The notes beneath the pieces were generated by a model. The model searched no databases and was not told where the DNA came from. It saw only the letters and a program-made list of their open reading frames with translations. Below, piece by piece: positions 52,807-63,273 of a DNA stretch of 64,000 nucleotides (the first letter of the stretch is position 1; every line of letters begins with the position of its first letter). The position numbers and the translations under genes are program-made. Location of the stretch: positions 1 to 64,000 of the forward strand of contig JAFWDH010000003.1 of the NCBI GenBank assembly GCA_017513135.1, written 5' to 3'. Source of the stretch: Oscillospiraceae bacterium (GTDB lineage Bacteria > Bacillota > Clostridia > Oscillospirales > Ruminococcaceae).

Positions 52807-55392
52807 TCAGTCTTCCGATTCCTCTTCACTGAACTCGTCGACTGTGTCCTCCTCAGAACCTCCGGTGATCTCATCCATAAGCTCTTCCTCAGTCAGTGAC
52901 ACCGCCGTCCCTTCCAGTACCTGATTCTCTGCCTCTTCTACTACTTCTTCTTCGGCATCCTCTCTAAGTGTTCTGGCTACAGTCACTACTCTGTCTCCTT
53001 CGCTGAGTCTCATTACGATAACTCCTCGGGCAGTCCTGGACTGCGTGGATATTTCGGAGACGTTCATCCTGACTACGGTCCCGTTCTCGCTGATCATGAT
53101 GACGTCATCCCTGTTCTCGTCTACCGACAGTACACCTGCGACCCAGACACCTTCTTCGCATTCGAAGTTCTTGGCTCCTTTGCCTCCGCGTTTCTTTGTA
53201 AGGTAATTGTCCGGGGTCGACAGTCTTCCGCGGCCGTTTGACGTCACGGTGAGGATCTTTCTGTCTTCGGAAACGATCGCAACTCCGACAACTTCGTCGC
53301 CGTCTCTCAGCGTGACAGCTTTATGTCCCCTTGTTCCTCTGCCCATAGGCCTGGCGTCTGTCTCACTGAACCTGTTGGCGAACCCATTCTTCGTGCTCAG
53401 CAGCAGATCGTCATTGCCGCTCGTTAGTCCCGCCCAAGCGAGTTCGTCTCCTTCATTCAACTCTATACCGATAACACCGCTCTTACGGATCTTGCTGTAA
53501 TACTTGAGCTCAGTCCTCTTTATAAGACCTCTCTTTGTGACCATAGTGAGGAACTTTCCTTCCTCAAAGTCTGTCACCTTGAGCACCGCACTTACTTTTT
53601 CGTCAGCTGTAATAGGCAGTATGTTGACCACATTGGTCCCCCTGCTCTGTCTGGAGGATTCCTGGATCTCGTAACTCTTTATACAGTAAACTCTTCCGAG
53701 ATTTGTCATGAACAGCAGATAGTCATGGCTCGTGCAGGAAAGCATATCCTCAACAAAGTCATCTTCTTTCCTGGACAGTCCGCTGACACCTTTGCCTCCG
53801 CGCTTCTGTGTTCTGTACTCCTCTACAGTCTGCCGCTTGACGTAACCGAAATGCGTCCTTGTTATGATGCATCTCTCATTGGGGATCAGATCCTCTATGT
53901 CGACCTCTCCGGAGATCGCTCTTATCTCGGTGCGTCTTTCGTCACCGAAACGGTTCTTTATCTCTTCAAGCTCTTCCTTGATGATCCGGGTCAGGTGTTC
54001 CTTATTGCTCAGAACATCTTCAAGATCGGCGATCTTTTCATTGAGTTCCTTCAGTTCTGTCTCAATCCTGAGTATCTCAAGTCCGGCGAGCTGTCCGAGA
54101 CGGAAAGCTACGATTGCGGATGCCTGCGGATCGTCGAATCCAAACTCCTCCATGATAGCGAGTTTGGCTTCCTGCTGTCCTCCCTTGGTCGCCCTTATGG
54201 TCCTTATGATGTCGTCAACTATGTCGACTGCCCGGTGAAGACCTTCAAGCACGTGAGCGCGGTCTCTGGCCTTCTTGAGATCAAACTCGCTGCGGCGTCT
54301 TATGACTTCTTCCTGGAACTCAAGATACTTGACCAGCATCGTCTTGAGGTCCATTACCTTGGGTACGCCGTTATCAAGCGCGAGCATTATCACTCCGACA
54401 GACTCCTGCAGCTGTGTGAGTTTATAAAGCTGGTTCACTACGATAGTCGGGTTCGCGTCTCTCTTGAGTTCGATGACGATGCGCATTCCCTTTTTATCGC
54501 TCTCGTCGCGCAGATCGGATATGCCTTCTATCTTCTTGTCCTTTACCTGATCGGCTATGTTTCTGATCAGTTCGGCTTTATTCACCATATAGGGGATCTC
54601 TGTGACGAGTATGCGGAACCTTCCGTTCTTCTGCTCCTCTATCTCTGCTTTCCCTCTGAGAGTGATCTTGCCTCTGCCGGTACCGTATGCCGCTCTGATC
54701 CCGCTTCTTCCCATTATTATGCCTCCGGTAGGGAAGTCCGGTCCCTGGATATAATCCATCAGATCAAAGACATCGCAGTCCGGATTATCAATGAGAAAAT
54801 CTATAGCGGATATGACTTCATTCAGGTTATGAGGAGGTATGTTCGTTGCCATACCGACAGCTATTCCGTTAGATCCGTTCACCAGAAGGTTGGGGATCCT
54901 TGCCGGCAGCACTGACGGCTCTACCGTAGTGTCATCGAAGTTTGGGATAAAGTCGACTGTTTCCTTGTCAATATCGGTGAGCATCGTTGCCGCTATGCGG
55001 GACATCCTCGCTTCGGTATACCTGTACGCAGCAGGCGGGTCTCCGTCAACAGAACCGAAGTTCCCCTGTCCTTCGACGAGAGGATATCTCAGCGAAAAGC
55101 TCTGAGCAAGCCTGACAAGGGCATTATATACGGACATATCGCCGTGCGGGTGATATGCTCCGAGAACATCTCCTACGACCGTCGCGCACTTTCTGGTGGG
55201 TTTCTCATGGGTCAGGCCCATCTCGCCCATAGCGTAAAGTATCCTTCTGTGGACTGGTTTCAAACCGTCTCTCACATCGGGAAGAGCTCTGGAGACGATA
55301 ACAGACATGGAATAGTCCAGAAAGCTCTGTTTTATCTCCTTCTCAACATCTACGTCGATTATTCTCTCATTTTCTATATTGAACTCGTCCAT
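52807..55392 (-). CDS. gyrA: DNA gyrase subunit A
   Basis: The 861-residue subunit holds the catalytic Tyr for DNA breakage ([10 protein letters not shown] near 122-131) after [23 protein letters not shown], the quinolone-resistance region. The C-terminal half has six beta-pinwheel blades and the GyrA box-like QRGGKG motif (QKRGGKGV), followed by an acidic tail. It introduces negative supercoils with GyrB. It starts nine bases after the small membrane-protein gene between it and gyrB. Confidence 0.98.
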   Translation of the reverse strand: MDEFNIENERIIDVDVEKEIKQSFLDYSMSVIVSRALPDVRDGLKPVHRRILYAMGEMGLTHEKPTRKCATVVGDVLGAYHPHGDMSVYNALVRLAQSFSLRYPLVEGQGNFGSVDGDPPAAYRYTEARMSRIAATMLTDIDKETVDFIPNFDDTTVEPSVLPARIPNLLVNGSNGIAVGMATNIPPHNLNEVISAIDFLIDNPDCDVFDLMDYIQGPDFPTGGIIMGRSGIRAAYGTGRGKITLRGKAEIEEQKNGRFRILVTEIPYMVNKAELIRNIADQVKDKKIEGISDLRDESDKKGMRIVIELKRDANPTIVVNQLYKLTQLQESVGVIMLALDNGVPKVMDLKTMLVKYLEFQEEVIRRRSEFDLKKARDRAHVLEGLHRAVDIVDDIIRTIRATKGGQQEAKLAIMEEFGFDDPQASAIVAFRLGQLAGLEILRIETELKELNEKIADLEDVLSNKEHLTRIIKEELEEIKNRFGDERRTEIRAISGEVDIEDLIPNERCIITRTHFGYVKRQTVEEYRTQKRGGKGVSGLSRKEDDFVEDMLSCTSHDYLLFMTNLGRVYCIKSYEIQESSRQSRGTNVVNILPITADEKVSAVLKVTDFEEGKFLTMVTKRGLIKRTELKYYSKIRKSGVIGIELNEGDELAWAGLTSGNDDLLLSTKNGFANRFSETDARPMGRGTRGHKAVTLRDGDEVVGVAIVSEDRKILTVTSNGRGRLSTPDNYLTKKRGGKGAKNFECEEGVWVAGVLSVDENRDDVIMISENGTVVRMNVSEISTQSRTARGVIVMRLSEGDRVVTVARTLREDAEEEVVEEAENQVLEGTAVSLTEEELMDEITGGSEEDTVDEFSEEESED

Positions 55393-55401
55393 TCAAACTC
55401 C

Positions 55402-55914
55402 TCACATCCAGCGCCTTGTTATATGCTCTACACTTTCGAGCGATTCAAGCCGTTCCTTCATTTCAGAAGGCACCGCTCTGACAGGTATGCAGATCCTTCC
55501 TATCGGCGCCGTAATCCTGTATATGTATTCTCCCTTTTCCACTGCGGCTATCTCATTGTAATCCGCATGGTATCTGATCTCGTCAGCGAACTCGTAGACC
55601 GAGAATCTCTCCTCCTCTGTGACCAGATGCAGGTATCGTTTCATTATCGCTGCCGCCGTGATCCTGATCCTGTGCCTTATATAGATCGAAAACAGGATCC
55701 ACAGAAGAACTGTCACTCCGTACATGCCGATAACTCTCATCGGCGGAAGAGGTATATCGAATATGATCCTTACAGCTATGGACAGAAGCACGATAAGCGC
55801 GATCCAGAATGCGGCAACGGAAGGCAGATCCCCTATGCCTGTTTCGCATCTGGCAGCAGCCTCAGCCTCTTCCTTGCTGAATGAGAATTCGTTTCTCTTT
55901 GTCTCTTCGGCCAT
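55402..55914 (-). CDS. YcxB-like two-TM membrane protein between gyrB and gyrA
   Basis: The 170-residue protein has a charged N-terminus, two membrane helices (about 33-50 and 58-82) and a C-terminal domain with VYEFADEIRYHADYNEIAAVEKGEYIYRIT, similar to YcxB-like C-terminal domains. Function unknown. Its ATG is one base after the gyrB stop, so it is coupled to gyrB. A membrane protein in this slot is unusual, since most genomes run gyrB straight into gyrA. Confidence 0.8.
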   Translation of the reverse strand: MAEETKRNEFSFSKEEAEAAARCETGIGDLPSVAAFWIALIVLLSIAVRIIFDIPLPPMRVIGMYGVTVLLWILFSIYIRHRIRITAAAIMKRYLHLVTEEERFSVYEFADEIRYHADYNEIAAVEKGEYIYRITAPIGRICIPVRAVPSEMKERLESLESVEHITRRWM

Positions 55915-55915
55915 T

Positions 55916-58203
<2,288 letters not shown>

Positions 58204-58211
58204 CTTCTTTC

Positions 58212-59303
58212 TCACTCTTCTTTTGTAAGGATGCCGCCGTGCATCTTCCATACATCGGCGTCTGTTTCCCTCTCTATGAAATTCGGATCGCAGCAGGTGA
58301 TTATTGCCTGAGATCCTCCAAGTCTTCTGAGGAGAAACTCCTGACGGCTTCCGTCCAGTTCAGAAAGAACATCATCAAGCAGGAGTACAGGCTCCTCACC
58401 GAGTTTGTTCCTGAATATGCCCGCTTCAGCCAGTTTCAGCGCAAGGACCGCTGTCCTCTGCTGTCCCTGTGAACCGTATACTCTTGCGGGATCCCCGTTT
58501 ATCCGAAGTTCCAGATCATCACGGTGCGGTCCTACCGTGGAATATCCCATCCTCAGGTCATCGCCCCTTGACGCAGTGATCATCCTGTGTATCTCAAACG
58601 GATCGTCGTCATCTCCGGTAGTGCTCAGGTATCCCATACTGAATACCTCTCTGTCGCCTGACACGGATGAATAGGCTTCACCTGCAAGTATCTCGAGTTC
58701 AGAGGAAAAACTTCTTCTGTATGTGACGATGGAGGATGCGGTCCCCGCCAGCCTCTCATCATAGACATCCAGCATATCGTATGCCGCAGATATATTCCGC
58801 GCATCCTTGAGCAGAGCGTTTTTCTGGGCAAGGAGCCTGGTGTACTCCCTAAGATCAGACAGATATCCGGGAGATATCTGACACAAAGCTGTATCTATGA
58901 ACCTTCTTCTCTCTGCAGGTGTTCCCTTGACAAGCTCAAGATGTTCCGGAGAAAACACTACGCAGCAGAATTTTCCTGCAAGTTCCGAAGCCTTTTTTTC
59001 ACTTCCCCTGTTAAGAGAGGCTGTCCTTCCCTTGTTCCCGATGGTTACTCTTATCTCCTGCCTTCTGCCTTCAGCGAAAAACACGGAATCCAGCGATGCC
59101 TGTCCGCTTCCATTTTTGTCAGGAAGCTCTTTGTCCTTGACATGTCGGAAACTCTTTGCTCCTGTGAGAAGAAATATGCTCTCAAGCAGGTTTGTCTTTC
59201 CCTGACCGTTCTCCCCGCATATCACTGTCACGGAAGTGGAAGGGAAAAACTCTGCGCTTTCGATATTTCTGAAACCTTTTATTTTTTCACTGATCAGTTT
59301 CAA
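58212..59303 (-). CDS. recF: DNA replication and repair protein RecF
   Basis: The 363-residue SMC-like ATPase helps load RecA at gaps. Walker A GENGQGKTNLLESI (about 32-45) and Walker B LLLDDVLSELD with YGSQGQQRT signature are clear. The start is TTG at 59301-59303, overlapping the yaaA stop (TTGA). It belongs to the dnaA-dnaN-yaaA-recF cluster. Confidence 0.96.
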   Translation of the reverse strand: MKLISEKIKGFRNIESAEFFPSTSVTVICGENGQGKTNLLESIFLLTGAKSFRHVKDKELPDKNGSGQASLDSVFFAEGRRQEIRVTIGNKGRTASLNRGSEKKASELAGKFCCVVFSPEHLELVKGTPAERRRFIDTALCQISPGYLSDLREYTRLLAQKNALLKDARNISAAYDMLDVYDERLAGTASSIVTYRRSFSSELEILAGEAYSSVSGDREVFSMGYLSTTGDDDDPFEIHRMITASRGDDLRMGYSTVGPHRDDLELRINGDPARVYGSQGQQRTAVLALKLAEAGIFRNKLGEEPVLLLDDVLSELDGSRQEFLLRRLGGSQAIITCCDPNFIERETDADVWKMHGGILTKEE

Positions 59304-59512
59304 CTGGCAACTACCTGATATGTCTCTCCGAACGCTTCCACGACCTCTCCGCCGCGAAGTTTCTTACCTCTCATATAGCAGACTTCCCCGTTTACAGTGA
59401 CTTCTCCGGCTCTCACGGCTTCATCTGCTTCACCGCCTGTCATAGCGGCGCCTGAATACTTCAGAAACTGCGCCAGTGTGATGTATTCAGTATGGATAAC
59501 TATCCTATTCAT
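59300..59512 (-). CDS. yaaA: S4-domain RNA-binding protein YaaA
   Basis: The 70-residue protein is a small S4-like domain: ITLAQFLKYSGAAMTGGEADEAVRAGEVTVNGEVCYMRGKKL. It is the YaaA/RlbA protein encoded between dnaN and recF in Bacillota. It may bind ribosomal or tRNA-like RNA. It overlaps both neighbours by a few bases. Confidence 0.92.
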   Translation of the reverse strand: MNRIVIHTEYITLAQFLKYSGAAMTGGEADEAVRAGEVTVNGEVCYMRGKKLRGGEVVEAFGETYQVVAS

Positions 59513-60614
59513 TCGTTCTGAGCCTCACGGGAAGTACAAGATAGAGGAAGTCGTCTCCCTCCGTTGGGACTATCGTCATAGGCATCGTCGGCTGATTAAG
59601 TCTCATTATGACTTTCTGTGCTCCGGAATTCTTAAGAGCATCGAGCACGTATCTGTAGCTGAATCCTATATCTATTGGATCGCCCTCCAGTTCGCAGCTG
59701 ATCTCGTCATATACAGAACTTGTCGATGTAGTGCAGCTTATGCTTATGACACCGTCGTCGAATCTCATCTTTATAGGACTCTTGAATCTGTCGCTTATGA
59801 TCAGAGACGCTCTCTCAACTGAACTGGAAAGCTCATCTGTATCGACTACTGCTGAGGTCCTGTATGAGACCGGTACGCTCTTCTTATAATCAAGGAAGTC
59901 TCCTTCAAGGAGCCTTGTGACTACGGTATAACCGACAAGGTTGAACACTGCGTATCTTCGCGCTGTACCTATCCTTATGTTATCCTCGCTGTCTCCTATC
60001 AGCCTGCTGACTTCCTGAAGCGTTTTGGCAGGAATGATGAAAGGCCTGTCTTCCCTGTAGTTGTCTCCGTGCTTTCTTGCAACCGCAAGCCTGTGTCCGT
60101 CCACAGAGACCACTGTTATAGTTCCGTCCTCAAAGATGAACTTGCTTCCTGTATGTACAGGTTTCTGATCGCTCACGGATACCGCATAAATGGTCTTCGA
60201 TATCAGATCCTGCAGATCCTGTCCCGGGATCGTCATAGTGGAGTCTGTATCAGGTACCGGAAGCTCCGGAAAATCCGATGCGGGAAGCCCCATGAATGAA
60301 TACTTTGTGAGACCGCTGTTGATCCTTACCATCAGGTTCGGTTCTGTTTCGATCTGTACGGTGTCCCCTTCGCTCTTGCGGAGGATCTCACCGAGAAGCC
60401 TGGCATTGATGACTATATCGCCGGGATCGTATATCTCTGCCGGAGTATATGTTATGATCCCGAGTTCAAGGTCGTATGCGGTAAGCTTCAGAGAATTCTC
60501 CTCGCAGTGAAAAAGGATACCTTCCATTGCCGGTACAGGAGACTTGGAGCTGACAGCTCTTCCCACACCGGTGATAGCGTTGAGCAGTTCATTTCTTTCG
60601 CAGATTATCTTCAT
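59505..60614 (-). CDS. dnaN: DNA polymerase III beta sliding clamp
   Basis: The 369-residue clamp has three repeated domains (about 1-120, 130-245, 250-369), with the GLPASDFPELP and SVDGHRLAVAR segments and a hydrophobic pocket end QPTMPMTIVPTEGDDFLYLVLPVRL. It holds polymerase on DNA and binds many repair proteins. AGGAG lies six bases before the ATG. Its stop overlaps yaaA by eight bases. Confidence 0.98.
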   Translation of the reverse strand: MKIICERNELLNAITGVGRAVSSKSPVPAMEGILFHCEENSLKLTAYDLELGIITYTPAEIYDPGDIVINARLLGEILRKSEGDTVQIETEPNLMVRINSGLTKYSFMGLPASDFPELPVPDTDSTMTIPGQDLQDLISKTIYAVSVSDQKPVHTGSKFIFEDGTITVVSVDGHRLAVARKHGDNYREDRPFIIPAKTLQEVSRLIGDSEDNIRIGTARRYAVFNLVGYTVVTRLLEGDFLDYKKSVPVSYRTSAVVDTDELSSSVERASLIISDRFKSPIKMRFDDGVISISCTTSTSSVYDEISCELEGDPIDIGFSYRYVLDALKNSGAQKVIMRLNQPTMPMTIVPTEGDDFLYLVLPVRLRTNE

Positions 60615-60833
60615 TTCAAACTCCTGAGCATATATTCTATATAAATCTATTCAGTATCAGTATTAGAGGATGTCGATCTGTTAAAAACAGCAGAAAAGCA
60701 TAGTAAACACGGATTAAATGTGAAGACAGTATGTGTGAGCGGTCTGTTGAAAAAACACGCAAAATCTGCAGTCAACATACTGTATGTGTTAAAAATGTTG
60801 AAATCTTGCTGTTGATTGTTGAAAAAAAGTCGA
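60615..60833. other. dnaA-dnaN intergenic region, part of oriC, with TTTTCAACA repeats
   Basis: The 219-base region contains two exact TGTTGAAAA (minus-strand TTTTCAACA) copies at 60745-60753 and 60817-60825, a near copy at 60796-60804 (TGTTGAAAT) and relatives TGTTAAAAA at 60679-60687 and 60787-60795. ACATAC-T-GTATGT (60775-60787) is an inverted repeat, and GTATGTGT occurs twice (60729 and 60782). TTTTCAACA matches TTATCCACA at seven of nine positions, so these may be variant DnaA boxes. The dnaN promoter must lie here but was not resolved. Confidence 0.55.
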
Positions 60834-62138
60834 TTACTGCTGGCAGTTTTTGATTATATCCTCGATTATAGACTTAAGATTTTTATCCTCTTCGGTCTGT
60901 CTGATGACTTTATCAATGGCATAAACGACAGTAGCGTGATTGCGGTTGAATTCGCTTCCGATCTTATCCAGCGTATTTCCGGTAACTTCCCTGATGATGT
61001 ACATTGAGACCTGTCTTGCCTGGGATATCTGGGCGTTCTGCCTGCTGGATCTTATATCTTCTGCGGTGACGCTGAAAGTACGCGCTACCTCACCTATTAT
61101 CTTGTCCACGGTGGCGGGCCAGGGCATCTGTTCGTTCACTATGTCCTGAATGGCGTCGTGAGCTGCATCCAGATTCGGGTCGGAGCCGTTGATAAGTGAG
61201 TATGCATAGAGCTTCTTTACTGCTCCTTCCAGCTGCCTGACGTCATTCTTGAGGTGCTTTGCTATGTATTCGGCCACTTCCGGAGCCAGCGTCATATTCA
61301 TGTCGTCGGCTTTTCTGTAAAGTATAGATATCCTTGTCTCAATATCCGGAGGCTTGACGTCTGCAAGAAGGCCCCATTCGAAACGTGTGCGAAGTCTGTC
61401 TTCCAGGCTTTTGATCTCTCTCGGAGGTCTGTCTGATGTCAGTACTATCTGTTTGTGAGCTTCATGCAGAGCATTGAAAGTATGGAAGAACTCCTCCTGG
61501 GTCGATTCCTTTCCGCCTATGAACTGCACATCGTCCACCAGAAGAACATCGACATTGCGGTACTTGTCATGGAAAGGTTCCGTTGATCCTGATCCGATAG
61601 CTGCGATCAGTTCATTAGTGAACGCGTCGCCTCCTATATAAAGGACATTAAGCTCCGGACGGGTCTCGGCAAGCTGATTTTTGATGGCCATCAGCAGGTG
61701 TGTCTTGCCAAGTCCGGACGGACCGTATATGAACAGCGGGTTGTATGCGTTTGAAGGGTTGGCGGCGACAGCTACGGCCGCGGCATGCGCAAACCTGTTG
61801 TCCGGACCAATTACGAAGTTTTCAAAAGTATAGGATGACGTACTCGATATGGGCTGCTTCTCCTTTACAGGCTCAGCCGGTTCCTGCTCGCTGTCGCGAG
61901 TGACGACAGACAGATCCAGATCATATCCCATCACTGCTTCAAATCCCTGCCGGAGCAGAGAGAGATACCTGCTCTCAACGGTCTGCCTGATGAAATCGGA
62001 TGAGACCGAGATCACTGCGCTGTCAACAGAAAAGGACACAGCTTCGATCCCTTTTATCCATAGATTGTACGCTGCGTCCGGGATATACTCCCTGCAGTAT
62101 TCCTTTACTGCCTCAAGACACTGGGAAAAAGATTCCAT
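60834..62138 (-). CDS. dnaA: Chromosomal replication initiator DnaA
   Basis: The 434-residue AAA+ protein binds oriC and opens it. Domain I is 1-80, a linker follows, then domain III with Walker A GPSGLGKTH (139-147) and LLVDDVQFI. Domain IV (about 338-434) has the fold's SQARQVSMYIIREVTGNTLDKIG and FNRNHATVVYAIDKV. Compared with E. coli, key box-contact residues change: R399 to Gln, P423 to Asp, D433 to Asn (Asn400), T435 to Ala (Ala402) and H439 to Tyr; H434 and T436 remain. GAGGAA precedes the ATG. The gene is surely dnaA, but its DNA specificity may be unusual. Confidence 0.97.
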   Translation of the reverse strand: MESFSQCLEAVKEYCREYIPDAAYNLWIKGIEAVSFSVDSAVISVSSDFIRQTVESRYLSLLRQGFEAVMGYDLDLSVVTRDSEQEPAEPVKEKQPISSTSSYTFENFVIGPDNRFAHAAAVAVAANPSNAYNPLFIYGPSGLGKTHLLMAIKNQLAETRPELNVLYIGGDAFTNELIAAIGSGSTEPFHDKYRNVDVLLVDDVQFIGGKESTQEEFFHTFNALHEAHKQIVLTSDRPPREIKSLEDRLRTRFEWGLLADVKPPDIETRISILYRKADDMNMTLAPEVAEYIAKHLKNDVRQLEGAVKKLYAYSLINGSDPNLDAAHDAIQDIVNEQMPWPATVDKIIGEVARTFSVTAEDIRSSRQNAQISQARQVSMYIIREVTGNTLDKIGSEFNRNHATVVYAIDKVIRQTEEDKNLKSIIEDIIKNCQQ

Positions 62139-62191
62139 GTGTTTTTCCTCAATAAGATGTGTATATTAAAATACAATAATAATACCTATAT

Positions 62192-62220
62192 ATTCTACCA
62201 CCTGGCAGGTGAGCTTTCAA
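62192..62220 (-). promoter_or_regulatory. dnaA promoter with inverted repeat
   Basis: On the minus strand TTGAAA (62215-62220) and TAGAAT (62192-62197) are 17 bases apart. The spacer contains CACCTGGCAGGTG (62199-62211), a perfect inverted repeat, and the -35 is part of CTTTCAACA. Confidence 0.65.
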
Positions 62221-62323
62221 CAGACCGAAATCTTTCAGAGGCACGAAAATTCTTTCAGAATCAACTCGGCATCTTTTCCGACAAAATACACAAAAGAGGC
62301 AATCAGGTCTAAAAAAGGCGGTT

Positions 62324-62343
62324 TTTTACCGATATCGGTAAAA
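62324..62343. repeat. Perfect 20-bp palindrome in oriC region
   Basis: TTTTACCGATATCGGTAAAA is fully self-complementary, about 70 bases before the rpmH promoter. It is a candidate protein-binding site of unknown kind. Confidence 0.9.
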
Positions 62344-62414
62344 TGACGAAACACACGTGGATTTATGCGTCATAGACGGCGCCCTGAGCAGGCAATTGGC
62401 AGAGGTAATTATTC

Positions 62415-62443
62415 TTGACAAGGTAAATACCTTTAGATATACT
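62415..62443 (+). promoter_or_regulatory. rpmH promoter
   Basis: TTGACA (62415-62420) and TATACT (62438-62443) are 17 bases apart. The spacer contains AAGGTAAATACCTT, an inverted repeat (62420-62433) that could be an operator. Confidence 0.75.
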
Positions 62444-62479
62444 TTTCCTTTGCAAGGTAAAATAGAAGGAGAATTTCCT

Positions 62480-62614
62480 ATGAGACCCACATATCATCCT
62501 AAAAAACGTGCCCGCAAGGTCGTTCACGGATTCCGTAAGAGGATGTCCACTTCCAACGGCCGCAAGGTTCTGGCACGCCGTCGTGCACGCGGCAGGGCTC
62601 GCCTGAGTGCGTAA
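62480..62614 (+). CDS. rpmH: 50S ribosomal protein L34
   Basis: The 44-residue basic protein starts [21 protein letters not shown] and ends in [12 protein letters not shown], a standard L34. The ATG at 62480-62482 has AAGGAG eight bases upstream; a longer in-frame reading has no homology. It is first in the rpmH-rnpA-yidD-yidC series. Confidence 0.98.
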   Translation: MRPTYHPKKRARKVVHGFRKRMSTSNGRKVLARRRARGRARLSA

Positions 62615-62620
62615 AAAATA

Positions 62621-62646
62621 AAAGCCAACCTGAGAGGCTGGCTTTA
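62621..62646 (+). terminator. Terminator or attenuator between rpmH and rnpA
   Basis: AAAGCCA and TGGCTTT arms with an inner CCT/AGG, followed by ATTATTATT. It may lower rnpA expression relative to rpmH. Confidence 0.7.
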
Positions 62647-62679
62647 TTATTATGCTGATAACAGAGCTCGAGTTTCAGA

Positions 62680-63015
62680 ATGAAAATTGAGGCAATAAAC
62701 AGAAATTATCTGTTTCTCAGGGCATACAGAAGCCGCATCAACTATGTCTCTCCCCTTATTGTGACCTACATTGTGAAAAAGAAGAGCGGCGGGATCCGTC
62801 TTGGAATCACCGCAGGAAAAAAAGTAGGGTGCGCAGTGGAAAGGAACAGAGCAAGACGCGTTGTAAGAGCGGCAGCTACAGAGCTTTTAAAGGACAGGGA
62901 CGGAGATTATGATATCGTCATAGTCTGCCGTCATCCGTCATGTAAAGTATCGTCAAATGAGATCAGAGATGTTCTCAAAGGTCATCTTTCCGAAGCGGGA
63001 GTGATCGGATGCTGA
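62680..63015 (+). CDS. rnpA: Ribonuclease P protein component
   Basis: The 111-residue protein assists RNase P RNA in cutting tRNA 5' leaders. The RNR motif is seen in VGCAVERNRARRVVRAAATELL (about 50-71), with YLFLRAYRSR near the start. Length is normal. It overlaps yidD by seven bases. Confidence 0.95.
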   Translation: MKIEAINRNYLFLRAYRSRINYVSPLIVTYIVKKKSGGIRLGITAGKKVGCAVERNRARRVVRAAATELLKDRDGDYDIVIVCRHPSCKVSSNEIRDVLKGHLSEAGVIGC

Positions 63016-63239
63016 GCAGATTACTGATCGGAGCAGTCCGGCTGTACCAGAGGTTTCTTTCGCCTGTGCTCGGGAAGAATTGCAGATTCATTCCGACGTG
63101 CAGCGAATATATGATTGAAGCGATCCGCATCCACGGTCCCTTGAGGGGAATGTGGCTGGGGATTCGTCGTATAGCAAGATGTAATCCTTTCGGCGGATGG
63201 GGATATGACCCCGTACCACAGAAGAAACCCGAAGACTGA
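63009..63239 (+). CDS. yidD: Membrane protein insertion factor YidD
   Basis: The 76-residue protein has LLIGAVRLYQRFLSPVLGKNCRFIPTCSEYMIEAI and RIARCNPFGGWGYDPVP, the complete YidD pattern. It helps YidC insertion and is usually encoded between rnpA and yidC, as here. The start lies within the end of rnpA. Confidence 0.97.
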   Translation: MLSRLLIGAVRLYQRFLSPVLGKNCRFIPTCSEYMIEAIRIHGPLRGMWLGIRRIARCNPFGGWGYDPVPQKKPED

Positions 63240-63273
63240 ATACAGATATCACCTGTTTGGAGGAAATATATAG

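Larger units (their letters stand above)
62139..62479. other. dnaA-rpmH intergenic region: probable oriC
   Basis: The 341-base gap between divergent dnaA and rpmH is the usual oriC place. It holds an AT-rich stretch (62158-62197), one near-canonical DnaA box (TGTGTATAT, 62158-62166), CTTTCAACA at 62214-62222, direct repeats TCTTTCAGA (62231-62239 and 62251-62259), a 20-bp palindrome (62324-62343) and the two promoters. No exact TTATCCACA was seen. The 13-mer TTTCAACAGACCG (62215-62227) recurs inverted at 60740-60752. Confidence 0.65.

Noticed and set aside
53725-54915. Long open frame (396 codons) on the plus strand opposite gyrA
   Set aside because: It is antisense to conserved gyrA domains and has no motif.
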